A stretch of 42,550 nt of DNA from Alphaproteobacteria bacterium. GTDB lineage: Bacteria > Pseudomonadota > Alphaproteobacteria > Thalassobaculales > Thalassobaculaceae. The stretch lies in assembly GCA_022822665.1 (NCBI GenBank), contig JAJEAR010000008.1, forward strand, positions 1-42,550, in the 5' to 3' direction. Below, piece after piece: positions 22,345 to 30,916 of this stretch. The translations under genes and the position numbers were made by a program. The notes under the pieces were generated by a model. The model made no database searches and was not told the origin of the DNA. It saw nothing but the letters and a program-made list of their open reading frames with translations. How positions within the stretch are numbered: position 1 is the first letter of the stretch; each line of letters begins with the position of its first letter.

Positions 22345-25272
22345 ATGACCACGGTCGGAACCTCTGTGCCCAGGGTCGAGGACCCCTCGCTCCTGATCGG
22401 TGACGGCCGGTTCGCCGACGACCTCGCCGAACCGCCGGGCTGCCTGCATGCCGCGTTCGTGCGTTCCCCGCATGCCCATGCCCGACTTATCGCCGTCGAC
22501 ACTGCCGCGGCCGCGGCCATGCCGGGCGTGCGTGCGGTCGTCGCCGGGGCCGAGGTCGCGCGGCTCACCTCCCCGTTCCTCTGCGGTGTCAGGGTGGCGG
22601 CGCACCAGTACGCGCTCGCGATCGACCGGGTCCGGTACGTGGGCGAGGCGGTGGCCCTGGTGGTGGCGGAAAACAGGTACCTGGCCGAGGATGCCGCCGA
22701 CCGGATCGAGGTCGCCTACGAGCCGCTGGAGCCGGTGGTGACCTCGGACGGTGCACTCGCGCCCGGTGCCCCGGTGCTGCATCCCGACGCCGGCTCCAAC
22801 CTTCTGCACGAGCGCAGCTTCAGCTACGGTGACCCCGACGGCGCCTTCGCGGCTGCCGATCACGTGGTCTCCACCACGGTCCGCTACCCACGCAACGCCT
22901 GCACGCCGGTCGAGACCTTCGCGGTTCTTGCCGCCTGGCGCGAGGGCGAGGGCAGCTACGACGTTACCGCAAACTTCCAGGGGCCCTACACGCTGCACAC
23001 GGTGATGGCCCGGGCGCTCGGGGTCCCTGGCAACCGTCTGCGCGTGCGCACTCCGCCGGATTCCGGCGGTTCGTTCGGAACCAAGCAGGCGGTGTTTCCC
23101 TACGTGGTGGCGCTCTCGGTCGCGGCCCGGATCGCCCGGCGCCCGGTCAAGTGGATCGAGGACCGGCTCGAGCACCTTGCGGCCGCGACCGCGGCCACCA
23201 GCCGCACGATCATCCTGCGCGCCGCGCTCGACGGTGACGGCACGGTCCAGGCGCTGGACTGGGACCAGATCGAGGACTGCGGCGCCTGGTTGAGGGCGCC
23301 GGAACCGGCGACGTTGTACAGGATGCACGGCAACATGACCGGCCCCTACACGATCGGTTCCGTGCGGATCCGCAACCGGGTCGTGGTCAGCAACCGCACG
23401 CCGACCGGACTGATGCGGGGGTTCGGCGGACCACAGGTCTATTTCGCGCTCGAACGCCTCATGGACCGGGCGGCGGCGGAACTCGGGCTCGACGCACTGG
23501 AATTGCGCCGGCGCAACCTGGTGCCCGCCGACGCCATGCCGTGCACCACCGCCCCGGGCGCGGTGCTCGACGGCGGCGACTATGCCGCGACGGTGGATCG
23601 GGCTGTCCGCGACGGCGGGCTGGCCGAGCTCGAGCGGCGGCGCGAGGCCGCCCGCAGCGAGGGGCGGCTCTACGGGATCGGCCATGCGATGGTGGTCGAG
23701 CCGTCGATCTCGAACATGGGATACATCACGACGCTGCTCACCGTGGAACAGCGTGCCCGGGCCGGACCGAAGAACGGTGCGCTCGCGACCGCCACCGTCG
23801 CCGTCGACCCCTCCGGGGCCGTCACCGTGTCCGCCGCCTCGATACCGCAGGGCCAGGGTCACCGAACGGTCCTGGCCCAGGTGGTCGGCGACGAACTCGG
23901 CCTCGCCCCGTCACAGGTTGCAACCGTCTCAGAACACGACACGCTGAAGGATGCCTGGTCGATCGCGTCCGGCAACTACTCCAGCCGGTTCGCCGGCGCC
24001 GTTGCCGGGGCGGCCAGCCTTGCGGCCGCCCGGATCGCGGAGCGGCTGCGCAGCGCCGCGGCGACGGAACTGAACACCACCGTGGAGCAGATCGAACTCG
24101 CGGACGGCATGGCGCGGGCCCGGGACAATCCCGACAACGCGGTCGCGCTCAACCGCCTGGCGGCCCAGGCGCACTGGGCTCCGCTCTCGGCCAGCCCCGG
24201 CGACACGGCCGGCGGTCTCAGGGAAACCGTGTTCTGGACACCGCCGGGCCTGCGTGAACCCGACGATCTCGACCGGGTCAATTCCTCCGCCACCTACGGG
24301 TTCATCCACGACTACTGCGGTGTCGAGGTCGACCCGGACGACGGGTCGGTGCGCATCGATCGCTACGTCACCGCGCACGATGCCGGCCGGCTGCTCAACC
24401 CGGCTCTCGCCGACGGCCAGATCCGGGGCGGCTTCGCGCACGGCCTCGGAGCGGCGCTGTTCGAGGAACTCGCCTACCGGCCCGACGGAGCGTTCCTTGC
24501 CGGAACCCTGGCCGAGTACTGCGTGCCGCGCGCAACCGATATTCCCGAGCTGATCGTGCTGCACGACCACACTCCGTCTCCGGTCACCCCGACCGGGGCC
24601 AGGGGACTGGGCGAAGGCAACTGCATGTCGACACCGGTGTGCCTGGCCAACGCCGTTTCCGACGCGATCGGGGCGCAGGTCGACACGCTGCCGCTGACCC
24701 GCCCGCGGATCTGCGCGCTCATCGGCGAGCCCGAACCGCCGCCGCCGGACCGGATGCAACCGGCGGCGCCGCGGGGCCCGGAACTGCGCCAGTCCGGCGT
24801 GCGCAGCGTCGCCATGGGGCGGCCGCGGTTGTGGGCGATCATCACCGACCCGGAGCACCTGGTACGGCTGATACCCGGCTGCCATTCACTCGAATCCACC
24901 GGATCGCGTTCGTGGCGCGCGGTCGCCAGCCTCGGCGCCGGGCCGGTGCGCGGCCGGTTCGTTGCCCGGGTGCGGTTCGTCGAAATGCACGAGCCGGAAC
25001 GCCTCGAGATCGCGGGAACGGCCGAGGGTCCGCTCGGATCGGCCAGCGGCCGCGCCACGATCCGGCTCGAACCGGCCGGGGACGGGGAAACCGATCTCGC
25101 CTGGGACTACGAGGTCACGGTCTCAGGCACCATCGCCGCCGTGGGCGGCCGGGTGCTGAACGGCGCTGTCCGGGCCGTAATCGATCAGGCCTTCGCCAGG
25201 CTCGCACCGGAACCCGGGCCGGGCGGATGGCTCGGCCGCCTGCTGCGCCGCCTCCTCGGAGGACGGCGGTGA
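22345..25272 (+). CDS. hmfA: Molybdenum hydroxylase large subunit, probable 2-furoyl-CoA dehydrogenase, with fused CoxG-like domain
   Basis: The 975-residue protein is a xanthine-dehydrogenase-family molybdopterin subunit. The residues facing the Mo site read MRGFGGPQ (Arg358), the xanthine dehydrogenase form and not the AYRCSFR of CO dehydrogenase. The catalytic Glu is likely Glu757 in GLGEGN. From about residue 815 a second domain of the SRPBCC/CoxG type follows (ITDPEHLVRLIPG, then IRLEPAGDGETDLAWDYEV), normally a separate protein that binds membranes in CO-oxidiser clusters. The order large subunit, FAD, 2Fe-2S, CoA ligase, crotonase matches hmfABCDE of furoate catabolism. The substrate assignment rests on that context. 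Its stop overlaps the GTG of hmfB. Confidence 0.75.
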   Translation: MTTVGTSVPRVEDPSLLIGDGRFADDLAEPPGCLHAAFVRSPHAHARLIAVDTAAAAAMPGVRAVVAGAEVARLTSPFLCGVRVAAHQYALAIDRVRYVGEAVALVVAENRYLAEDAADRIEVAYEPLEPVVTSDGALAPGAPVLHPDAGSNLLHERSFSYGDPDGAFAAADHVVSTTVRYPRNACTPVETFAVLAAWREGEGSYDVTANFQGPYTLHTVMARALGVPGNRLRVRTPPDSGGSFGTKQAVFPYVVALSVAARIARRPVKWIEDRLEHLAAATAATSRTIILRAALDGDGTVQALDWDQIEDCGAWLRAPEPATLYRMHGNMTGPYTIGSVRIRNRVVVSNRTPTGLMRGFGGPQVYFALERLMDRAAAELGLDALELRRRNLVPADAMPCTTAPGAVLDGGDYAATVDRAVRDGGLAELERRREAARSEGRLYGIGHAMVVEPSISNMGYITTLLTVEQRARAGPKNGALATATVAVDPSGAVTVSAASIPQGQGHRTVLAQVVGDELGLAPSQVATVSEHDTLKDAWSIASGNYSSRFAGAVAGAASLAAARIAERLRSAAATELNTTVEQIELADGMARARDNPDNAVALNRLAAQAHWAPLSASPGDTAGGLRETVFWTPPGLREPDDLDRVNSSATYGFIHDYCGVEVDPDDGSVRIDRYVTAHDAGRLLNPALADGQIRGGFAHGLGAALFEELAYRPDGAFLAGTLAEYCVPRATDIPELIVLHDHTPSPVTPTGARGLGEGNCMSTPVCLANAVSDAIGAQVDTLPLTRPRICALIGEPEPPPPDRMQPAAPRGPELRQSGVRSVAMGRPRLWAIITDPEHLVRLIPGCHSLESTGSRSWRAVASLGAGPVRGRFVARVRFVEMHEPERLEIAGTAEGPLGSASGRATIRLEPAGDGETDLAWDYEVTVSGTIAAVGGRVLNGAVRAVIDQAFARLAPEPGPGGWLGRLLRRLLGGRR

Positions 25273-26099
25273 AACCGGCGTCCTTCGCCTATGCGCGGCC
25301 GGATACCCTCGACGAGGCGCTCGAGCTGCTGGCGCAGCACGGCGCCGAGGCCCGGGTGCTCGCCGGCGGACAGTCCCTTGCCGCCATGCTCAACATGCGC
25401 CTGGTGCAGCCGCGGGTGCTGGTCGACATCTCCGGCCTCGCCCGGCTCGACACCATCGACGCCGATGAAACGACGGTGACCGTGGGCGCCTCGGTTACCC
25501 AGGCCGCGGTGCTTCGCTGGCCCGGGCTCGCCGTCCAGCCCCTGCTCGCGGCGGCCCTGCCCTGCGTCGGCCATCCTCAGACCCGGGAACGCGGAACGGT
25601 ATGCGGGTCGCTCGCGCACGGGGATCCGAGTGCCGAACTGCCGCTGGTGCTCGCCGTACTCGGGGGCGAGGTGGTGCTGCAGAAACGCGGGCGCCGGCGC
25701 CGGGTGGCGGCATCACGGTTCCAACGGGGGGTGATGCTGACCGACATCGGCGAGGACGAACTGGTGACTTCGGCCCTGTTCCCGGTCCGGCGAGGTCCGC
25801 TCGGAACCGCGTTTCGCGAGGTCAGCCCGCGTCATGGCGACTTCGCCATCCTGGCGGTGGCCGCAGTCGCCGACCCCGCGGGGGTGACGGTTGGCTTCGG
25901 CGGCATCGCCGACACCCCCCTGGTCCGCAGGCTCGGGCATCTCGAGGCCGATGCCCTCGCCGACGCGCTCAACGCGATCGCCTGGGAGGCGGGCGGCGAC
26001 AGCGACATGCACGCACCGGCATCCTACCGCCGGCGCCTCGTCCGCCGCCTGGGTGCCGCAACCATCCGCGAGGCATGCGATGCGCTACCTCGAGCCTGA
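25269..26099 (+). CDS. hmfB: FAD-binding subunit of the molybdenum hydroxylase, probable 2-furoyl-CoA dehydrogenase
   Basis: This 276-residue CoxM/XdhB-type subunit has the FAD-binding segments LAGGQSLAAMLNMR and VCGSLAHGDPSAELPL. It accepts electrons from the 2Fe-2S subunit. Few cysteines are present, so the extra 4Fe-4S loop of 4-hydroxybenzoyl-CoA reductase is absent. The GTG at 25269 overlaps the hmfA stop (GTGA), and the end overlaps the start of hmfC by 20 bases. Confidence 0.78.
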   Translation: MKPASFAYARPDTLDEALELLAQHGAEARVLAGGQSLAAMLNMRLVQPRVLVDISGLARLDTIDADETTVTVGASVTQAAVLRWPGLAVQPLLAAALPCVGHPQTRERGTVCGSLAHGDPSAELPLVLAVLGGEVVLQKRGRRRRVAASRFQRGVMLTDIGEDELVTSALFPVRRGPLGTAFREVSPRHGDFAILAVAAVADPAGVTVGFGGIADTPLVRRLGHLEADALADALNAIAWEAGGDSDMHAPASYRRRLVRRLGAATIREACDALPRA

Positions 26100-26568
26100 C
26101 CGGCGTCACCGGGTGCGGGTGTGCATCAACGGCAGTTCGGCCGAAGGCGACGCCGAACCGCGCACCCTGCTCAGCGACTTCCTGCGACACGAACTCGGCT
26201 TGACCGGAACCCACGTCGGGTGCGAACACGGCGTCTGCGGCGCCTGCACCGTCCTGCTCGACGGCAGGCCGGCCCGGTCCTGCCTGCTCTACGCGGTGCA
26301 GGTCCACGGCCGGACGTTGACCACCGTCGAGGGGCTGGCAGCGGGCGGCGAACTGACCGGCCTGCAGCAGGCCCTCGCACGCCACCATGCCGTCCAGTGC
26401 GGCTTCTGCACCCCGGGGATACTCATGTCGCTCACCTGCCTGCTGGAACAGGAACCCGGCGCCGGAGAGGAGCGGGTTCGCGAGGCTCTCTCCGGCCACA
26501 TCTGCCGCTGTACCGGCTACGAGGCACTGGTACGCGCCGCGCTCGACGCGCTCGACGGGACGGACTGA
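26080..26568 (+). CDS. hmfC: 2Fe-2S subunit of the molybdenum hydroxylase, probable 2-furoyl-CoA dehydrogenase
   Basis: The 162-residue subunit has both expected clusters: an N-terminal plant-type one with GCEHGVCGACT and a later Cys in ARSC, and a C-terminal one with QCGFCTPG and HICRCTGY. It wires the Mo site to the FAD. The ATG at 26080 has GAGG seven bases upstream and lies inside the end of hmfB. Its stop shares a base with the start of hmfD, so all subunits are translationally coupled. Confidence 0.8.
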   Translation: MRYLEPDRRHRVRVCINGSSAEGDAEPRTLLSDFLRHELGLTGTHVGCEHGVCGACTVLLDGRPARSCLLYAVQVHGRTLTTVEGLAAGGELTGLQQALARHHAVQCGFCTPGILMSLTCLLEQEPGAGEERVREALSGHICRCTGYEALVRAALDALDGTD

Positions 26569-28091
26569 TGTTCGATCTCGGCCGCGGGTTCCTGGCAAGC
26601 GCGGCGCGCGATCCCGACCGGATAGCGCTCAGCGACGGCGCCCTGCGGCTGACCTGGCGCCAGTGGGAGCGCGCGGCGCGCGAGCTCGCCGGCGGCCTGC
26701 AGCGTTTCGGCCTCGGGCCGGGCGACCACGTCGTGACCCTTCTGACCAACCGGCACGAGGCAGCGACCCTTCACATCGCCTGCCAGCTGGCCGGCCTGGT
26801 GATCACCCCGCTCAACTGGCGGGCATCGGCCGGGGAGATCAGCCATGTGCTCGCGGACGCCGAGGCGCGGGTCCTGGTCCACGAACCGCTGGTCGCGGAC
26901 CGGGTCGAGGCCTGCCCGGGTATCGACGCCATCCGTCTCGTGGGGCTCGACGGTGCCGCCGGCACGCCGTGGGAGGACCTGTGCGGCGCCGGGGCCGCCG
27001 CACCGGCCGCCTCGCCCGACGACACCTCCGTGATGCTCTACACCTCGGGAACCACCGGGCGCGGCAAGGGGGTGCCGCGCAGCCACCGGGCGGAACGCGC
27101 CGCCGCCGTGGCCCACGTGGCCCAGAACCTGTACCGGCCGGGCGAGGTCCTTCTCGGGGTGATGCCGCTCTACCACACCATGGGGGTGAGGGCCCTGCTC
27201 GCCTCGATCGTCGTGAGCGGGCATTTCGTCTGCCAGCGCCGGTTCGATCCGGCGGCGGCGCTGGCGCTGATAGAACGCGAGCGGATCAGCGCACTCTACC
27301 TGGTACCGACGCTGTACCATGACCTCCTCGAGGCACCCGGCTTTGCGGCCACCGACATCAGCTCGGTCCGCAAGCTGGGATTTGCCGGCCAGACCATGAC
27401 CGACGGGCTGGTGGCACGGCTCGATGCAGCATTCCGGCCGGAACTGTTCGTCAACCATTACGGCTCGTCTGAAATCTACACCTTCACCATCGAGACCGAT
27501 GCCGCCGGCAAGCCGGGTTCCGCCGGCAAGGCCGGGATCAACCAGGAGATCAGGGTGGTCGCCCTCGACGATCCTGATCCCGGCCAGCCGGTCGCGGCCG
27601 GCGTCGAGGGCCAGATCATCGCCGCACTCGATGGCGACGAGGCCTTTGACGGCTACTGGAAACGTCCCGACGCCGACGCCGGCGCCCTGCGTGACGGCTG
27701 GTACTACACCGGCGACATCGGCTACCGCGACCGGGACGGCGACCTGTTCGTGACCGGCAGGGTCGACGACATGATCATCTCCGGTGGCGAGAACATCCTT
27801 CCAGCCGAGATCGAAAGCGTGCTGTCGCTGCACCCCGCCGTCGGCGAGGTCGCGGTGGTGGGCATGCCGCACCCGCGCTGGGGAGCGCAGGTAACGGCGT
27901 TCCTGACCCGGACCGGGAAGGTGGAGGCCGACGAACTCGAGCGCTGGTGCCGTTCCAGCAGCCTGGCCGGCTTCAAGCGGCCACGGCAGTACGTGTTCGT
28001 TGCCGCCATTCCGAAGTCTCCGGTCGGGAAGATCCTGCGCCGCCTGCTCGTCGCGGGAGACTGGGAACCCGAATGCGGAGAGCGGAGATGA
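26568..28091 (+). CDS. hmfD: AMP-dependent acyl-CoA ligase, probable 2-furoyl-CoA synthetase
   Basis: This 507-residue ANL-superfamily enzyme activates a carboxylic acid to its CoA thioester with ATP. Motifs: YTSGTTGRGKG (phosphate loop), NHYGSSE, YTGDIGYRDRDGD, GRVDDMIISGGENI and the catalytic Lys in KSPVGKILRR near the C-terminus. Context suggests 2-furoate (furan-2-carboxylate), the compound that HmfABC would then hydroxylate as its CoA ester; other small aromatic acids are possible. It begins within the stop of hmfC (TGATG) and overlaps hmfE by four bases. Confidence 0.8.
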   Translation: MFDLGRGFLASAARDPDRIALSDGALRLTWRQWERAARELAGGLQRFGLGPGDHVVTLLTNRHEAATLHIACQLAGLVITPLNWRASAGEISHVLADAEARVLVHEPLVADRVEACPGIDAIRLVGLDGAAGTPWEDLCGAGAAAPAASPDDTSVMLYTSGTTGRGKGVPRSHRAERAAAVAHVAQNLYRPGEVLLGVMPLYHTMGVRALLASIVVSGHFVCQRRFDPAAALALIERERISALYLVPTLYHDLLEAPGFAATDISSVRKLGFAGQTMTDGLVARLDAAFRPELFVNHYGSSEIYTFTIETDAAGKPGSAGKAGINQEIRVVALDDPDPGQPVAAGVEGQIIAALDGDEAFDGYWKRPDADAGALRDGWYYTGDIGYRDRDGDLFVTGRVDDMIISGGENILPAEIESVLSLHPAVGEVAVVGMPHPRWGAQVTAFLTRTGKVEADELERWCRSSSLAGFKRPRQYVFVAAIPKSPVGKILRRLLVAGDWEPECGERR

Positions 28092-28864
28092 CAGGGACAC
28101 ACGACGGTTTCAGGGTGGAAGTGGACGCCGCCGGGGAGCGCGGCGACATCATCCTCGACCGACAGCCGCTGAACATCATCGAGATGCCGCAGCGCGAGGC
28201 GCTGCGCGAAGGTTTCGAGGCGCTCGATCGCGATCCCCGGGTGCGGGTGATCGTGCTCCGCGCCGAGGGCCGGCATTTCTCCTCGGGCGGCAACATCGCC
28301 GGCTTCCTCGCGGCCAGCCCCGAACACGTCTCCAGGCTGGCCGACAACGTCGCGGCGCCGGCCCGGTGCCACAAGCCGGTGATCGCGGCCAACCGCGGCT
28401 ATACCTTCGGCGTCGGTTTCGAACTCTCGCTCGCCTGCGACTTCCGGATCGCCTCGGAAACCGCGCTCTACGCCCTGCCCGAACAGCGGATCGGCCAGAT
28501 CCCGGGATCCGGCGGCTCGATCCGGCTGCTGCACATGATCGGGATGCAGCGGACCAAGGACATGACCTTTCGGTCCCGCCGGGTCACGGGAGCGGAGGCG
28601 AGGGACTGGGGCATGGTGCTCGACTGCGTGCCCGACGACGGGCTCGAGGCCGCCACCGACCGGCTGGTCGAGGAACTGCGCGGCTTTTCGCCCCTGGCGC
28701 AACGCACCATCAAGGGTGTGCTGAACGCCGCCCAGAACACCACCGTCGAGGCCGGAATCGAGATCGAGGGCAACGCCTACGGGCGCCTGCGGACCTCGGC
28801 GGACTTCGCGGAAGGCGTGGCCGCCTTCCGCGAGAAACGCCCGGCGCGGTTCACCGGCTCGTAG
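28088..28864 (+). CDS. hmfE: Enoyl-CoA hydratase/isomerase family protein, probable 2-oxoglutaroyl-CoA hydrolase
   Basis: The 258-residue crotonase has the oxyanion-hole segments HFSSGGNIAGF and GYTFGVGFELSLACDF and the active-site Glu in LPEQRIGQIPGSGG. The start region PLNIIEMPQREALREGFEALD is the pattern I associate with HmfE-type proteins. In furoate breakdown, HmfE releases 2-oxoglutarate from its CoA ester after ring opening. A conventional hydratase is the fallback. ATG at 28088 overlaps the hmfD stop; the 3' end overlaps the convergent htpG by 14 bases. Confidence 0.78.
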   Translation: MTGTHDGFRVEVDAAGERGDIILDRQPLNIIEMPQREALREGFEALDRDPRVRVIVLRAEGRHFSSGGNIAGFLAASPEHVSRLADNVAAPARCHKPVIAANRGYTFGVGFELSLACDFRIASETALYALPEQRIGQIPGSGGSIRLLHMIGMQRTKDMTFRSRRVTGAEARDWGMVLDCVPDDGLEAATDRLVEELRGFSPLAQRTIKGVLNAAQNTTVEAGIEIEGNAYGRLRTSADFAEGVAAFREKRPARFTGS

Positions 28865-30761
28865 GGGCGGTGTAGCCGAGTTCCATCACCCGTGACAGCC
28901 GGGAGGCGAAGGCCCTGACGTCCGCGACAGGCTCGCCGTCCATGATCCGTGCCTGGTCGAGCAACAGGAAGGCGGCGTCCTCGATCTCGGACCCGCTTTC
29001 GCCCTGTTCGATGCGCCGGGCGAGCCCCTTGATCAGCCTGTGCCCCGGATTGATCTCGAGCACCCGCGGCGAGGCTTCCTGCACCTGCTTGTGCTGGCGC
29101 AGGATACGCTCGAGGTTCATGTCCATGTCGCCCTCGTCCGCAATCAGGCAGACGGCGGAATCGGTCAGCCTGACCGACGCCCGCACGTCCTTGACCGCAT
29201 CTCCGAGCGCAAGCCTGATCGAGGCGATCAGCGGTGCGACATCCTCCGGTTCGGGGCTCTCCTGGCTGTCGGCCCCCTCCTCCTTCGGCGTCTCCTCCGG
29301 TGCGATGGCATCGAGCTCGGCGGTTCCCCGGGTCACCGAACTGAACTGCTTGCCCTCGTAGCCCTCGAACATCGACGAGATCCAGAAGTCGTCGACCGGG
29401 TCCGACAGCAGCAGCACCTCGACGCCGCGGGCGGCGAAGCCCTCGAGATGCGGCGAGTTGCTCACCGCGTCATGCGATTCGCCGGTGATGTAGAAGATGT
29501 GCTCCTGCCCGTCCTTCATCGCCTCCACGTACTCGGCAAGGCTGACCAGCCCGTCCCTGGTGGAGGTCCTGAAGCGCACGAGCTGCAGCAGGGTGTCGCG
29601 GTGTTCGTTGTCGAACCCGTACAGGCCCTCCTTCAGCACCGGACCGAACCGGTCCCAGAACCCGGTGTACTGCTCCGGGTCATCCTTCGCCCGGCTTCCC
29701 AGTTCGGTCAGAACCCTGCGGGTCACCGCACCGCTGATCGCCGTCAGCATCGGGTTCTTCTGCAGCAGTTCGCGGCTGACGTTGAGCGGCAGGTCCTCGC
29801 AGTCGATGATGCCGCGCATGAACCGGAGCCACTCCGGCACCAGGCCCTTGCAGTCATCGGTGATGAACACCCGCTTCACGTACAGCCGCAGGCGGTTCCG
29901 GCGCTCCGGATCGTAGAGTTCCGTCGTGGCCGCCGAGGGAACGAACAGCAGGGCGCTGTACTCGTAGCGGCCTTCGGCCCGCCAGTGGATGGTCTGCCAC
30001 GGCTCGTCGAACGAGCGCGAGACATGGCGGTAGAACTCGGTGTACTGCTGCTCGGTGATATCTCCCCTCGGCCGGGTCCACAGGGCTGACGCCTCGTTCA
30101 CCGTCTCGTCGCTGTCGTCGGATGCGAGGCGGATCGGCACCGCGATGTGGTCGGAATAGGTCTTCACGATCGACCGCAGCCGCGCGTCCTCGAGGAACTC
30201 CGCCGCGTCTTCCTTCAGGTGCAGGGTGATGACGGTACCGCGTCCCGCCTTTTCCGACGGCGCCACGGTGTAGGACCCGAGCCCGTCCGAACGCCAGATC
30301 CACGCGGTTTCATCGCCGGCCCTGCGGGTCAGCACCTCGACTTCCGATGCGACCATGAAGGCGGAGTAGAACCCGACGCCGAACTGGCCGATCAGCCCGA
30401 CATCCTGCTTCTCGTCGCCCGAGAGATTCTCGAGGAACGCGCCGGTTCCGGACCGTGCGATGGTCCCGAGGTTCTCGTGCAGTTCAGCCTCGTTCATGCC
30501 GACGCCGTTGTCGGACACCGTCAGCGTACGGGCATCGGAATTCGCCGCCAGTCGGATTGCGAACTCCGGGTCGCCACGGATCAGGTCGGGGTCGGTCAGC
30601 GAGAGATAGCGCAGCCTGTCGCATGCGTCCGCGGCATTCGAAATCAGTTCCCTCAGGAACACCTCGCGCTCGCTGTAAAGCGAATTGGCGACAATATGCA
30701 GCAACTTGCTGACTTCCGCCTGGAACGATCGAGTTTCCACGCTTCCGGTCTGTGCAGTCAT
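28851..30761 (-). CDS. htpG: Molecular chaperone HtpG (Hsp90)
   Basis: This is bacterial Hsp90: 636 residues, an ATP-dependent dimeric chaperone of the cytosol. The N-terminal GHKL ATPase is clear (ELISNAADACDRLRYLSL, SDNGVGMNEAEL, LIGQFGVGFYSAFMV). The middle-domain Arg region RLYVKRVFITDD and the C-terminal dimerisation region follow. The ATG at 30761 has GGAGG about 11 bases upstream; a longer frame from 30938 overlaps the promoter and is not used. A short acidic insertion rich in Glu, Pro and Ser lies near residues 500-520. A heat-shock-type promoter is visible upstream. Confidence 0.97.
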   Translation of the reverse strand: MTAQTGSVETRSFQAEVSKLLHIVANSLYSEREVFLRELISNAADACDRLRYLSLTDPDLIRGDPEFAIRLAANSDARTLTVSDNGVGMNEAELHENLGTIARSGTGAFLENLSGDEKQDVGLIGQFGVGFYSAFMVASEVEVLTRRAGDETAWIWRSDGLGSYTVAPSEKAGRGTVITLHLKEDAAEFLEDARLRSIVKTYSDHIAVPIRLASDDSDETVNEASALWTRPRGDITEQQYTEFYRHVSRSFDEPWQTIHWRAEGRYEYSALLFVPSAATTELYDPERRNRLRLYVKRVFITDDCKGLVPEWLRFMRGIIDCEDLPLNVSRELLQKNPMLTAISGAVTRRVLTELGSRAKDDPEQYTGFWDRFGPVLKEGLYGFDNEHRDTLLQLVRFRTSTRDGLVSLAEYVEAMKDGQEHIFYITGESHDAVSNSPHLEGFAARGVEVLLLSDPVDDFWISSMFEGYEGKQFSSVTRGTAELDAIAPEETPKEEGADSQESPEPEDVAPLIASIRLALGDAVKDVRASVRLTDSAVCLIADEGDMDMNLERILRQHKQVQEASPRVLEINPGHRLIKGLARRIEQGESGSEIEDAAFLLLDQARIMDGEPVADVRAFASRLSRVMELGYTAPTSR

Positions 30762-30848
30762 TGTGCAGCTACCTCCGTTTCCTGCCCGCCTGGCCATTCC
30801 GCGCACCGATTCGTACTCGCCCTGCCCGATCCGGGGGCGATTTTGTCG

Positions 30849-30880
30849 CTGATATGTGCAAGATTGGCGCACGGCGCAAG
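30849..30880 (-). promoter_or_regulatory. Candidate sigma-32 (RpoH) promoter of htpG
   Basis: On the minus strand CTTG (30880-30877) is followed after 18 bases by CACATATCAG (30858-30849). The alphaproteobacterial heat-shock pattern I recall is CTTG, 17-18 bases, CYTATNTNNG; 8 of 10 positions of the second box fit. Transcription would start about 80 bases before the htpG ATG. It lies in the 155-base space shared with the divergent helicase. Confidence 0.5.
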
Positions 30881-30916
30881 CCCCTGCGCCAAGGTTGCGT
30901 CGACGAGGGCCATGCC

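Noticed and set aside
22345..26568. Aerobic CO dehydrogenase (CoxLMS) or 4-hydroxybenzoyl-CoA reductase
   Set aside because: The large subunit lacks the AYRCSFR loop of form I CO dehydrogenase, and the FAD subunit lacks the cysteines for the extra 4Fe-4S cluster of the reductase. The CoA ligase and crotonase context fits furoate better.
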